The notes under the pieces: model-generated
What the model was told of the DNA's origin: nothing
Database searches by the model: none
Seen by the model: only the letters and a program-made list of their open reading frames with translations
Source of the DNA: RGIG4608 sp045635885
GTDB lineage: Bacteria; Bacillota; Clostridia; Oscillospirales; CAG-272
Direction of reading: 5' to 3'
Length of the DNA: 41,156 nt
Assembly (NCBI GenBank): GCA_045635885.1
Contig: JAZTWO010000028.1
Location: 1 to 41,156, forward strand
Made by a program: the position numbers and the translations under genes
Part shown: one piece after another, positions 1 to 8,506 of the stretch
How the letters are laid out: the number at the start of each line of letters is the position of its first letter
Numbering within the stretch: the first letter of the stretch is position 1

Positions 1-1
1 G

Positions 2-223
2 CTTCCATCAATCCTTGAGTACATCAAGAGATATGATAAGATGCCAACCACACTTCTTTTTGCATTCAAGAAGTTAATCGAGTTCTACAAGACAGATATG
101 ACCAACGATGATGCAGATGTAGTTGACTTCATGAAGAACCATTCTACAGTAGAGATTCTTGCAAACGCAGAACTTTGGGGCGAGGATATCTCATTCCTTG
201 CAGAGGAGATTGAAAAATGTTAA
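2..223 (+). CDS. uxaB: Tagaturonate reductase (altronate oxidoreductase), C-terminal fragment
   Basis: The window opens inside this gene; only the last 73 codons are present, in frame from base 2. The tail is a helical segment around 'TLLFAFKKLIEFYK', followed by 'AELWGEDI', which resembles the C-terminal domain of mannitol-dehydrogenase-family polyol reductases. UxaB reduces tagaturonate to altronate with NADH. The assignment rests partly on this fragment and largely on the next two genes, uxaA and uxaC, the neighbours expected in a hexuronate operon. The stop overlaps the uxaA start by 7 bases, which implies translational coupling. A different mannitol-dehydrogenase-family reductase such as fructuronate reductase UxuB cannot be excluded from so short a piece. 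Confidence 0.8.
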   Translation, partial: LPSILEYIKRYDKMPTTLLFAFKKLIEFYKTDMTNDDADVVDFMKNHSTVEILANAELWGEDISFLAEEIEKC

Positions 224-1587
224 TTAATAAGCTTGATAACGTTGACATCAACCTTGATGATGGACATAAATATGCACTTCGTGACATCAAGGCAGGTGAA
301 AACATTATAAAATACGGCAATCCCATAGGTCATGCAACAGTTGACATTAAAAAGGGTGAGCACGTTCACACACACAATATAAAGACAAACCTTTCGGGTA
401 ATCTTGAATATACATACGATCCAACCTTTTATGATATTGATGAAGCGGATAAATCTCGCACCTTTATGGGTTATGTAAGAGAGAATGGCGACGTTGGTAT
501 CAGAAATGACGTTTGGATTATCGTAACCGTTGGTTGCGTAAATAAGGTGGCAGAGCAGATTGCCAAAGAGACGGGCGCACTTCATTTCCCCCATCCATTT
601 GGATGTTCTCAGCTTGGAGATGACCAAACCACAACACAGCTCATCCTTCGCGGACTTGTAAACCATCCCAACGCAGGCGGTGTTCTTGTGCTTGGACTTG
701 GTTGTGAAAATAATAATATCGAGGTTTTCAAAAAGGTTCTTGGCGAAACTAATGAAAAGAGAGTTAAATTCCTCAACGCCCAGGACTACGATGATGACGT
801 TGAAGAGGGAATTAAACTTGTAAAAGAGCTTCAGGCATATGCAGATACTTTCAAGCGTCAGCCCGTGCCCGTTTCCAAGCTTAAGATTGGTCTTAAGTGT
901 GGTGGTAGTGACGGATATAGCGGAATTACTGCCAACCCTCTTGTTGGTCGCCTTTCTGATAAGGTTATTGCAAGCGGAGGTAGCTGTGTGCTTACTGAAG
1001 TTCCCGAAATGTTTGGCGCAGAGCATCTTTTGATGGCAAGAGCCGAGAACGAGGAAATTTTCAATAAGTGCGTAAAACTCATTAATGATTTCAAGGATTA
1101 TTATACAAGATATAATCAGGTTATCTACGAAAATCCCTCTCCAGGAAACAAGAAGGGCGGAATTAGTACACTTGAAGAAAAATCTCTCGGCTGCATTCAA
1201 AAGGGCGGTCTTTCAAAGGTAGTTGACGTGCTTGACTATGGTGATGTTATTTCCAAAAACGGTCTTTCACTACTTAATGGACCTGGAAATGACATAGTAG
1301 CAATCACAAACCTTTCTGCCGCAGGCGTGCATATCATACTTTTCACAACAGGACGTGGCACACCCGTTGGCGGCCCCGTTCCCACAGTTAAAATTGCAAC
1401 CAACCACTCACTTGCAGAAAGAAAGACAAATTGGATTGACTTTGATGCTTCTCCCACGCTTGAAGGAAATCTTTTAACAGACGAATTGTTCGAATATATA
1501 ATAAGAGTTGCAGAGGGAGAGCAAACTAAAAACGAGCAGCACTCCTATCGTGAAATTTCAATATTTAAGGACGGTGTAACATTATGA
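217..1587 (+). CDS. uxaA: Altronate dehydratase
   Basis: The 456-residue protein has the two-part UxaA layout. An N-terminal SAF-like beta domain (about residues 1-90, 'YALRDIKAGENIIKYG') precedes the large C-terminal catalytic domain (from about residue 95). The latter carries 'HPFGCSQLGDD', 'LVLGLGCENN', 'LKCGGSDGYSG' and 'FTTGRGTPVG', typical of D-altronate/galactarate dehydratases. It converts D-altronate to 2-keto-3-deoxygluconate in the cytosol, usually with Fe2+ or Mn2+. The length is slightly below the roughly 495 residues of the E. coli enzyme. The ATG lies inside the end of uxaB, and the stop overlaps uxaC by four bases (ATGA), so uxaBAC is one tightly coupled unit. The keto-deoxygluconate kinase and aldolase that would follow are not in the window. 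Confidence 0.95.
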   Translation: MLINKLDNVDINLDDGHKYALRDIKAGENIIKYGNPIGHATVDIKKGEHVHTHNIKTNLSGNLEYTYDPTFYDIDEADKSRTFMGYVRENGDVGIRNDVWIIVTVGCVNKVAEQIAKETGALHFPHPFGCSQLGDDQTTTQLILRGLVNHPNAGGVLVLGLGCENNNIEVFKKVLGETNEKRVKFLNAQDYDDDVEEGIKLVKELQAYADTFKRQPVPVSKLKIGLKCGGSDGYSGITANPLVGRLSDKVIASGGSCVLTEVPEMFGAEHLLMARAENEEIFNKCVKLINDFKDYYTRYNQVIYENPSPGNKKGGISTLEEKSLGCIQKGGLSKVVDVLDYGDVISKNGLSLLNGPGNDIVAITNLSAAGVHIILFTTGRGTPVGGPVPTVKIATNHSLAERKTNWIDFDASPTLEGNLLTDELFEYIIRVAEGEQTKNEQHSYREISIFKDGVTL

Positions 1588-2942
1588 ACTTCATTAATGA
1601 TAATTTTATGCTTAAAACCGAAACTGCAAGAAAGCTTTATGATGCAGTAAAGGATCTTCCCATCATCGACTACCATTGCCATCTTTCACCTAAGATGATA
1701 GCAGAGGACTATAAATTCAGAAATGCCTTTGACCTTTTCTTAGGTGGTGACCACTATAAGTGGCGTCAGATGAGAACAAATGGTGTTGATGAAGAATATA
1801 TTACAGGTGGTGCTGATGAATATGAAAAGTTCAAGGCATTTGCAAGAACACTTCCATATCTTATCGGAAACCCCCTTTACCATTGGACACATCTTGAGCT
1901 TAAGAGATATTTCGATATCGACGAAACTCTTAATGAAGAGAGCTGTGAAAGAATTTGGAACAGAGTTAACGAATGTCTTGCAAAGGACGAATACAGTGCG
2001 CAGAATCTTATTAAGCGCTCAAACGTGGCAATTATCTGCACAACTGATGACCCCATTGATACACTTGAATATCACGAGCAGCTCCAAAATTTTGAAACAA
2101 AGATTTTGCCCACATTCCGTCCCGATAAGGCGGTTGAAATTGGAAAAGAAACATTCTTGCCCTATATTGCACAAACAGGCGTTAAGACTTATGATGAGCT
2201 TGTTGCTTGGATGAGAGCAAGAATTCAGTTCTTCCACGATCACGGTTGCCGACTTTCCGACCACGCACTTGAGTACGTTCCGTTCGGTGTGGGTGATGCA
2301 GAAGCGGCATTTGAAAAGAGAATGGCAGGCGGCGAGCTTACAAACGAAGAGATTGACGCATTCAAAACTGCAATGCTCACCGTTTGTGCCGAGGAATATA
2401 CAAGACTCGGTTGGGCAATGCAGCTCCACATTGGCGCGCTTCGTAATAATAATAGAAGAATGTACGAAAAGCTTGGCGCAGACGTTGGTTTTGACTCAAT
2501 CAATGACCTCTGCATCGCAGAAAACCTCTCTAAATTTATGGATTCTCTTGAATATAGAGATGTTCTTCCCAAAACAATTCTTTATACTCTTAACCCCAAA
2601 GATAACTATGTTCTTGGCACAATGCTCGGCAACTTCCAAAAAGCTCCCGTTGCAGGCAAGATTCAGTTCGGTTCAGGTTGGTGGTTTAACGACCAAAGAG
2701 ACGGTATGGAAGCACAAATGCAAGCACTTGCAAACCTCGGTATGCTCGCTCGTTTCGTAGGTATGCTTACCGATAGCCGTTCCTTCGTGTCCTACCCAAG
2801 ACACGAGTATTTTAGAAGAATACTTTGTAACCTTATCGGTAAATGGGTTGAAGAGGGCGAATATCCTGCAGATATGGAAACACTTACTGAAATTGTTTCA
2901 GGCATCTGCTATCATAACGCACTCAGATATTTCAATTTCTAA
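1584..2942 (+). CDS. uxaC: Glucuronate/galacturonate isomerase
   Basis: The 452-residue protein is a clear UxaC. It has 'IIDYHCHLSP' with the His31-x-His33 metal-binding pair near the N-terminus, 'HWTHLELKRYF', 'CTTDDP' and 'FGSGWWFNDQRDGMEAQ', and ends in a family-typical segment that includes 'MLTDSRSFVSYPRHEYFRR'. It belongs to the amidohydrolase superfamily and isomerises D-galacturonate to D-tagaturonate and D-glucuronate to D-fructuronate. It is the first metabolic step for monomers released by the pectinases encoded on the opposite strand. The start overlaps the uxaA stop by four bases. It is the last gene of the unit and is followed by strong hairpins. Confidence 0.96.
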   Translation: MNFINDNFMLKTETARKLYDAVKDLPIIDYHCHLSPKMIAEDYKFRNAFDLFLGGDHYKWRQMRTNGVDEEYITGGADEYEKFKAFARTLPYLIGNPLYHWTHLELKRYFDIDETLNEESCERIWNRVNECLAKDEYSAQNLIKRSNVAIICTTDDPIDTLEYHEQLQNFETKILPTFRPDKAVEIGKETFLPYIAQTGVKTYDELVAWMRARIQFFHDHGCRLSDHALEYVPFGVGDAEAAFEKRMAGGELTNEEIDAFKTAMLTVCAEEYTRLGWAMQLHIGALRNNNRRMYEKLGADVGFDSINDLCIAENLSKFMDSLEYRDVLPKTILYTLNPKDNYVLGTMLGNFQKAPVAGKIQFGSGWWFNDQRDGMEAQMQALANLGMLARFVGMLTDSRSFVSYPRHEYFRRILCNLIGKWVEEGEYPADMETLTEIVSGICYHNALRYFNF

Positions 2943-2954
2943 TAAAATAAAAGA

Positions 2955-3253
2955 AGAGCAGGTAGCCACTCGGCTACCTGCTCTCATCGTGTCGAAAACT
3001 TTCGACACGATGGCAGACTTTGAAAAAGGTAGCTATATTTTTCGTTCTTACAATCGTCGACGTACAAAGGTACGGCAGAGTGTAAGAACGGAAAAAGCAA
3101 GTAAGCACAAGGCATTCTCGATGTTTGCCTTGTGCTTTTTTTGTATATTTTACTTTATTAATTTATTATTTTTTATCTTTTGAATTCTCACACTTGCGGT
3201 AGAGAAGCTTTTTCGACAGTCTGAAAGCAGGTAGCCACTCGGCTACCTGCTTT
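2955..3253. repeat. Cluster of nested palindromes between convergent operons
   Basis: Five perfect or near-perfect hairpins fill this convergent spacer. H1 (2955-2984) has a 13-bp stem ending GCAGGTAGCC, loop ACTC. H2 (2985-3012) is CATCGTGTCGAAA with its complement around a 2-base centre. H3 (3043-3090) has an outer CGTTCTTACA stem enclosing a CGTAC-AAAG-GTACG hairpin. H4 (3103-3142) has a 12-bp stem and T7. H5 (3224-3253) repeats the core of H1 exactly, with the same ACTC loop. H1 and H5 probably terminate uxaC and the minus-strand operon respectively. The middle looks like an inserted palindromic element. No credible coding sequence lies in it. Confidence 0.75.
3103..3142 (+). terminator. 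Intrinsic terminator, probably of uxaBAC
   Basis: A 12-bp stem (AAGCACAAGGCA and its exact complement) with an 11-base loop is followed by seven T. It is the only hairpin in the uxaC spacer with a classical + strand T-tract and may back up the T-less hairpins at 2955-3012. Confidence 0.7.
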
Positions 3254-3257
3254 ATTA

Positions 3258-4346
3258 TTATTCATATTTGTTAATAACTTCTTCAGTTACTGCATCAAAG
3301 AGGTAAACACTCTTGTGGGGAAGATGGAAATCAATAGAAGTATCCATTTCAGGAGTGTCATGTGGGTCAACCTTAAGAACTGCCTTTTCGCCATTCATAT
3401 CAACGTAAACGTTGGTGTTGTCGCCAAGAAGCTCAGTAAGTTCAACGTTAGCACAAAGCTTGAAGGCGTTTTCAACCTCTGCAAGAGAAATTGCTTCGGG
3501 GCGGAAGCCCAAAACTATTTCTTTACCCTCATATTTGTTAATTTCTTCACCTATAACCATCTTCAAATCGTGTCTGCGGCCTGCAAATTCAATGCAACCA
3601 TCCATAACAGTTGAACGAACAAAGTTCATTGGCGGCTCGCCAATAAATCCTGCAACGAACTGGTTAACGGGATGGAAATACAATTCATAGGGATTACCAA
3701 CCTGTTGAATGTAACCGTCCTTCATAACAACGATTCTGTCAGCCATTGTCATAGCTTCAATCTGGTCGTGAGTAACGTAGATAGTGGTTGCTCCAACCTT
3801 TCTGTGAATATCAGTAATTTCAGAACGCATAGTTACACGTTGCTTTGCGTCAAGGTTAGAAAGCGGCTCGTCCATAAGGAAGATACCTACCTTACGAATA
3901 ATGGCACGACCAACGGCAACTCTTTGGCGCTGACCACCTGAAAGGGCACGGGGCTTTCTGTCAAGATAGTCGGTAAGACCAAGGATTTTTGCAGTTGCAT
4001 AAACTCTCTGTTCAATAACGTCCTCGTCAACACCCTGAAGGGAGAGACCGAAAGCGAGGTTATCATAAACTGAAAGGTGGGGATAGAGCGCATAGCTCTG
4101 GAAAACCATTGCAACACCACGTTCACGGGGACGCAATTCGTTGGCAAGCTTGCCGTCTATATAAAATTCTCCCTTACTAATATCTTCAAGACCTGCAATC
4201 ATACGCAAGGTAGTGGACTTTCCGCAACCGGAAGGGCCAACGAAAATAATAAATTCGCCTTGCTCAATTTCAAGATTGAAGTTGTGAACGGCGTGAAAGC
4301 CGTTGGGATAAATTTTGTTAATGTCCTTAAGAGATAAGTAAGCCAT
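3258..4346 (-). CDS. Sugar ABC transporter ATP-binding protein, MsmK/UgpC type (second copy)
   Basis: The 362-residue ATPase has Walker A 'GPSGCGKST', Q-loop 'MVFQSYALYPHL', ABC signature 'LSGGQRQRVAVGRA', Walker B 'FLMDEPLSNLDA' and the switch His in 'IYVTHDQ'. A C-terminal TOBE/OB regulatory domain follows (about residues 240-350). This is the MsmK/MsmX/UgpC layout, which energises carbohydrate importers of the CUT1 class. It is the last gene of the 13-gene pectin operon and is separated from the permeases by nine genes. A second ATPase of the same kind sits at 9047-10111 in the same operon. The C-terminal domain differs clearly between the two, so they are not a recent duplication. Confidence 0.95.
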   Translation of the reverse strand: MAYLSLKDINKIYPNGFHAVHNFNLEIEQGEFIIFVGPSGCGKSTTLRMIAGLEDISKGEFYIDGKLANELRPRERGVAMVFQSYALYPHLSVYDNLAFGLSLQGVDEDVIEQRVYATAKILGLTDYLDRKPRALSGGQRQRVAVGRAIIRKVGIFLMDEPLSNLDAKQRVTMRSEITDIHRKVGATTIYVTHDQIEAMTMADRIVVMKDGYIQQVGNPYELYFHPVNQFVAGFIGEPPMNFVRSTVMDGCIEFAGRRHDLKMVIGEEINKYEGKEIVLGFRPEAISLAEVENAFKLCANVELTELLGDNTNVYVDMNGEKAVLKVDPHDTPEMDTSIDFHLPHKSVYLFDAVTEEVINKYE

Positions 4347-4370
4347 AAAACTCCTTTACTTAACAACCGA

Positions 4371-5219
4371 TTAGTTGTTTTCAATTTTGTTTATTTTATC
4401 TTTCAAATAGGAAACTGCAAACGGTAAATCGTCGCCAACAGTACCTTCTAATACCAATATTGCATTGGGATTGTGGTTGTAAATTGCATTAAGAATTCTA
4501 TCGTAATCAAGAACTCCCTTGCCAACACCACATTGTTTTAATTTGTTGTCCTCAATGGTGAAATCTTTAATGTGGAAAAGAAGAATTCTGTCACCAAAAA
4601 GTGAAATACCACGTTCCAAAATGTCATACGCAGTATCAACGTTAGAAATATCAAGATAATTGTATAAATCAAAAATAAACTTGATATTATTCTTGTTCAT
4701 TCGCTCAAATGCCAATTTAAGACGCTCGGGAGTGTGACAAACATGTCCAAATGCGCCCTCAATAGCAATATTCACATCATTTTCTGCGGCATAGTCGGCA
4801 AGAGAAGAGAAGGTGTCAACCACTCTGTCAAGCGCTTCATCCGAGTGATTCATTGGATGATAAATCCAAGGGTCACCGTTGTAAGAACCTGTTTCACTTC
4901 CAACATAATTGCATCCAATGGTTTTCGCCAATGAAATATAGTCACGAAAAACGGCAATTCCATTGTCAATTTTCGCCACGTTTGGATGAACGGGATTGAA
5001 ATATGCGCCAATAAGGGCAATTTCTTTGCCATTCATCTTGATTTTTTTAGAAACATCAGCCGCTTGTTCAACTGAAAGCTGCCCCTGTGCGCAGGCAACA
5101 CCCTCAATGGACTTGTAAGCAACGAACTGAACTCCGTCAAGCTCCAATTCGCACAAGCGAGCATTTATATTTTCTGCGCCCTTAACACCTAAGTCATGCG
5201 CGCGAATCATCAACTTCAT
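4371..5219 (-). CDS. Sugar phosphate isomerase/epimerase-like TIM barrel
   Basis: The 282-residue protein belongs to the xylose-isomerase-like/AP-endonuclease-2 TIM-barrel family. The expected metal-ligand pattern is visible: Glu154 in 'AIEGAFGH', Asp184 in 'FIFDLYNYLD', His216 in 'LLFHIKDF' and Glu258 in 'LVLEGT'. Family members isomerise or epimerise sugars, keto-acids or inositols, and the substrate cannot be read from sequence. It lies between GH105 and an ATPase gene, with a 24-base gap to the latter and 8 bases to the former. A role in converting the unsaturated uronate released by GH105, or a branch sugar, is plausible but inferred. No KduI, KduD or KdgF homologue is in the window. Confidence 0.85.
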   Translation of the reverse strand: MKLMIRAHDLGVKGAENINARLCELELDGVQFVAYKSIEGVACAQGQLSVEQAADVSKKIKMNGKEIALIGAYFNPVHPNVAKIDNGIAVFRDYISLAKTIGCNYVGSETGSYNGDPWIYHPMNHSDEALDRVVDTFSSLADYAAENDVNIAIEGAFGHVCHTPERLKLAFERMNKNNIKFIFDLYNYLDISNVDTAYDILERGISLFGDRILLFHIKDFTIEDNKLKQCGVGKGVLDYDRILNAIYNHNPNAILVLEGTVGDDLPFAVSYLKDKINKIENN

Positions 5220-5227
5220 AATATAAC

Positions 5228-6352
5228 CTAAATTCTTAAAATTTCTGTGTAGCAGAGAATGAAGGGAGCAACGCCCTTGGCATCATTTTCAACAATCGGC
5301 TCTGAAATGTAATATTCAAAGCTGCCGTCACGTCTTGTATTATTTTCGGGACCAAGACCTGCCACAAGACAAATGCCCGAAAGATTGAGGTCGCCATCAT
5401 TCTTAATTTGCAAATATTTAGAGCAAATTCCGTCAAAAGTTTCTTTGCCAAAGGTAGAAAATTCACTTGGAAGAACTCCCAAACGAGCACCCTTAAGCAT
5501 TGCATAAGCAAGCATTGAAGAACCGCTTGTTTCAAGATAATTGCCCTCACGCTCGCCAAGGTTAACAACCTGATAATACATTTTGCTTTCCTTGTCACGA
5601 TAACGAATAACGGAATGCATAAGCTCTGCAAAAATTTCTGCAATTTCCGCCTTTGTCGTCTCGTCGTCGCAAATCTCAATAATATCAATCATTGCAACAG
5701 TGTACCAACCAATAGCACGAAGCCAAAAGTTTTTAGAAAGACCTGTTTCCTTGTCCGCCCAAAAGATTGATTTTGAACAGTCAAGACCGTGATAATAAAG
5801 TCCGATTTCCTCATCAAACATATATTTTCTCACGTTTTTAATCTGCATAAGGATGTCAGAGTAATCCTTTTCACCCTTATATTTTTGATATTTTGTGCTA
5901 AATACCTGCGCCATATAAAGACCGTCAAGCCAAATTTGATTGGGGTAAATCAATTTGTGCCAAAAGTTATTGGTGCAGGTTCTTGGTTGACCCTTAAGCT
6001 GAAGTGCTTGATGCTCAATGGCAAGTCGATATTTTTCCTTGCCCGTTCTTTCATAGAGTTCAAAAAGCACTCTGCCTTCGTTCAGGTCATCAAGATTGTA
6101 TTTTTCTATATCGTAACCACGAATAGAACCGTCATCAAAAACGTAATAATCAATAAAATTCTCTGCAAAATCAAAATATTTTGGGTTGCCCGAAATTCTT
6201 CCAATTTCAAGCAGAGAAGTAATCATACATCCGTCAATATAGTTCCAATGTGGTTTTTTACCTTGTCGGATGCTTTCAATATTCCAAATCGGTGCTTCGG
6301 GAGTTGAGCTATTGAGCAATTTTTCGATATAGGCATCAATTTTCTTGTACAT
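5228..6352 (-). CDS. GH105 unsaturated rhamnogalacturonyl hydrolase (YteR-like)
   Basis: The 374-residue protein is close in length to B. subtilis YteR. It carries the GH88/105 (alpha/alpha)6-barrel signature 'NQIWLDGLYMAQVF' with Asp143, and 'YNLDDLNEGR' with Asp88. Both positions coincide with the catalytic residues I recall for YteR. 'NNFWHKLIYP' and 'SGSSMLAYAMLKGARLG' are further family motifs. The enzyme hydrates and removes the unsaturated uronate left by pectate or rhamnogalacturonan lyases, releasing 5-keto-4-deoxyuronate. There is no signal peptide, so it acts on imported oligosaccharides in the cytosol. It is preceded by GH28 with an 18-base gap and followed by the TIM-barrel gene. 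Confidence 0.93.
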   Translation of the reverse strand: MYKKIDAYIEKLLNSSTPEAPIWNIESIRQGKKPHWNYIDGCMITSLLEIGRISGNPKYFDFAENFIDYYVFDDGSIRGYDIEKYNLDDLNEGRVLFELYERTGKEKYRLAIEHQALQLKGQPRTCTNNFWHKLIYPNQIWLDGLYMAQVFSTKYQKYKGEKDYSDILMQIKNVRKYMFDEEIGLYYHGLDCSKSIFWADKETGLSKNFWLRAIGWYTVAMIDIIEICDDETTKAEIAEIFAELMHSVIRYRDKESKMYYQVVNLGEREGNYLETSGSSMLAYAMLKGARLGVLPSEFSTFGKETFDGICSKYLQIKNDGDLNLSGICLVAGLGPENNTRRDGSFEYYISEPIVENDAKGVAPFILCYTEILRI

Positions 6353-6370
6353 AAAAGCATCCTTTCAAGA

Positions 6371-7909
6371 TTATTTTATAATTTCACCAACGTTTTTGGC
6401 AATAAGACTATCGCCCTCGTTACCCTCGATAGTGATATTTTTCACTTTCAAGGTTTCAACGTTGTCAATATACATACCCATTTTGCAAACCGGCTCTGCA
6501 AAATTCTGCATAATCGGAACAAATGGCTTTGCGTCATCTGCAAAAGAGAACTGAATATTTTCAAACGTTATGGATTTAATTGGACGTTCGGGAAGCCCGT
6601 CGCAATAGCAAGCCGCCGCCTCACAATCTGTGCAAACCATATTTTTGAATGTAAAATCACCCAAATAAGGAGTGCGATCGTCAACGGGGAGCTTTTCACG
6701 AGACCAAACGTATTCAGAGAATCTGTCCGGGTCGCAGCAGTTGTACCACATATTAATAGCGATGGGAGTAATAACGCCTTCCATTTTAATATTTTCGAAC
6801 AATACACCGTCAATAACTGCATATTTACCACGTCCACGGCGAGTTTTAATTCTAAGACCTCTGTCAGTTTGTCTAAATACGCAACGGTTAACAGTAAGAT
6901 TAGTAACACCGCCACTCATTTCACTTCCAAGAGTAACCGCACCGTGACCGAATTGCATCAAGCAGTTTCTGATGGTGTGACGGTTGGCAGGTGTTTTATA
7001 TTTTCTTGCCATATCAATCTTTGAGGATTTAATCGCAATGCAGTCGTCACCAACAGAGAATTTACAACCGATAATGTTAACAACGTCACAAGATTCGGGG
7101 TCAATTGCGTCGGTATTGGGACTGTTTTTGGGAGCGAATATGGAAATATCAAGAAAATCAATATTTTGTGAATAGTAGGGGTGAAGCTGCCAAGAAGCAG
7201 AATTTTGCGCCACGATTCCGTGAACTCTAATTCCGTCGCAACGGTTGAAGAAGAGAAGACGGGGGCGAGCAATTGGTGCTTTTGGATTTTGCCACCAAAT
7301 CGAATTTTGAGCATTTCCGTCAACAGTACCGGGGCCTATGATAGTAATATCCTCGGCATATTCGGCAAAGATCAATGCCTGATGCATATCAACGGAATTT
7401 CCTTCCCAAGTACCAAATTCCACTTCCTCGCCACTAATCATATCAAGAGTGTGGGCAGGAATAACAGGGTAGCGGCTTGTATCGGTGTGACCAAGAATGG
7501 TAGCACCCTCTGCAAGCTCAAGAGTGATATGACTCTTAAGGCAAAGCGGAGAAGAGAGATAAGTGCCTGCAGGGAAAAAGAGCTTTGCGCCCCTTGGCAA
7601 GCAGTTAATTGCAGTTTGAATTGCAATGCTATCCTCAGTAACACCGTCACCAATAGCTCCAAAATCCTTAACGTTGATTACACAACTGTCTTTAACAGTC
7701 TTAAAAACCAACGAAAAATCAGAAATTGAAGTGCTAAGCACGTATTCCGTATCGGAATTAAGGTTAAAAAGGGAGAAAACATTTGTGTTTGAGTGTAAAG
7801 CTTCCTTGCCGTCAAGATAGACGGTATATTCCTTTTCTGTGTAATATGGGAGATCATTTTCCCACTCAAAGCAGGCAGAAGAGGATGAAATAAATAAAGT
7901 TTTAATCAT
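6371..7909 (-). CDS. GH28 polygalacturonase, cytoplasmic
   Basis: The 512-residue protein begins with a short beta-rich fibronectin-III-like domain (about 1-75) and continues as a right-handed beta-helix ('DFGAIGDGVTEDS' from residue 82). All GH28 active-site motifs are present: Asn265-Thr-Asp267, the Asp288-Asp289 pair in 'VGDDCIAIKS', Gly321-His-Gly323 and Arg353-Ile-Lys355. The absence of a signal peptide and the N-terminal domain favour an exo-acting enzyme that shortens imported galacturonan oligomers to galacturonate for UxaC. The start is one base after the stop of the preceding membrane-protein gene, so the two are translated together. An alternative substrate such as a rhamnogalacturonan chain cannot be excluded. 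Confidence 0.94.
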   Translation of the reverse strand: MIKTLFISSSSACFEWENDLPYYTEKEYTVYLDGKEALHSNTNVFSLFNLNSDTEYVLSTSISDFSLVFKTVKDSCVINVKDFGAIGDGVTEDSIAIQTAINCLPRGAKLFFPAGTYLSSPLCLKSHITLELAEGATILGHTDTSRYPVIPAHTLDMISGEEVEFGTWEGNSVDMHQALIFAEYAEDITIIGPGTVDGNAQNSIWWQNPKAPIARPRLLFFNRCDGIRVHGIVAQNSASWQLHPYYSQNIDFLDISIFAPKNSPNTDAIDPESCDVVNIIGCKFSVGDDCIAIKSSKIDMARKYKTPANRHTIRNCLMQFGHGAVTLGSEMSGGVTNLTVNRCVFRQTDRGLRIKTRRGRGKYAVIDGVLFENIKMEGVITPIAINMWYNCCDPDRFSEYVWSREKLPVDDRTPYLGDFTFKNMVCTDCEAAACYCDGLPERPIKSITFENIQFSFADDAKPFVPIMQNFAEPVCKMGMYIDNVETLKVKNITIEGNEGDSLIAKNVGEIIK

Positions 7910-7910
7910 A

Positions 7911-8498
7911 TTATTGTTTATTTACCTTGTCTTCGGCATCAGAAATAATCTTTTTCATAAGGTTTTTCATGCCGATAAATAAGAGATCAAATCCAAGATA
8001 GAATATAGCGAAAAGAATTGGTTCAACCCCGATATAAACGTTGAATGACTGACCTATAATGTTAATAAGAATGTATAATTCTCTAACACAATAGAACACA
8101 AGCATTGCGTAAAGGATATTGGCAGGGAGAGTCCAATATTTTTTCTGTGGGAACATCATCCATTTGTGATTTTCCTTGGGGACAATTTCAATAAACTTAA
8201 GAATATTGTTAATCAAAATGTCAGTTGCCAAGCCAAGTACAATTGACATAATAACCAAAATATCCAAGGAATTGACAATATTCAAGCCCCAGAAAATGAA
8301 GAAGCAGATTGCACCGTAAAACCAAGCTTTAATTAAAAGAGCTTTAACGGGGGACGGAATATTATCAAGCACTCCGCTTCTATATTGTTTTGCAGGATCC
8401 TTGAGTGTTGACTGACTATAGTCCTTTTTGTCAGCATTCAAAAGGCGATCAACTGCGCTTGAGTCATTGGGATACTTTTTGTTTTTATTATTAGACAT
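7911..8498 (-). CDS. Polytopic membrane protein of unknown function in pectin operon (P5)
   Basis: The 195-residue protein has a charged, Asn/Lys/Asp-rich cytosolic N-terminus of about 50 residues ('DRLLNADKKDYSQSTLKDP'). About four hydrophobic helices follow: 'AWFYGAICFFIFWGLNI', 'ILVIMSIVLGLATDILI', 'NILYAMLVFYCV' and 'ILFAIFYLGFDLLFIG'. It ends in a charged tail. I recognise no catalytic motif and no firm family. It lies 8 bases after the P4 gene and 1 base before GH28, well inside the transporter operon. A role as an accessory subunit or assembly factor of the importer is inferred only from context. It does not resemble the permeases, which carry EAA loops. Confidence 0.85.
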   Translation of the reverse strand: MSNNKNKKYPNDSSAVDRLLNADKKDYSQSTLKDPAKQYRSGVLDNIPSPVKALLIKAWFYGAICFFIFWGLNIVNSLDILVIMSIVLGLATDILINNILKFIEIVPKENHKWMMFPQKKYWTLPANILYAMLVFYCVRELYILINIIGQSFNVYIGVEPILFAIFYLGFDLLFIGMKNLMKKIISDAEDKVNKQ

Positions 8499-8506
8499 CT
8501 TTTAAA

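Noticed and set aside
220..1200. A 326-codon open frame antisense to uxaA
   Set aside because: It lies wholly inside uxaA, has no ribosome site and no recognisable domain; it is a codon-usage shadow.
2848..3183. A 111-codon frame running from uxaC into the palindrome cluster
   Set aside because: It is out of frame with uxaC and crosses several terminator-like hairpins; the product has no plausible domain.
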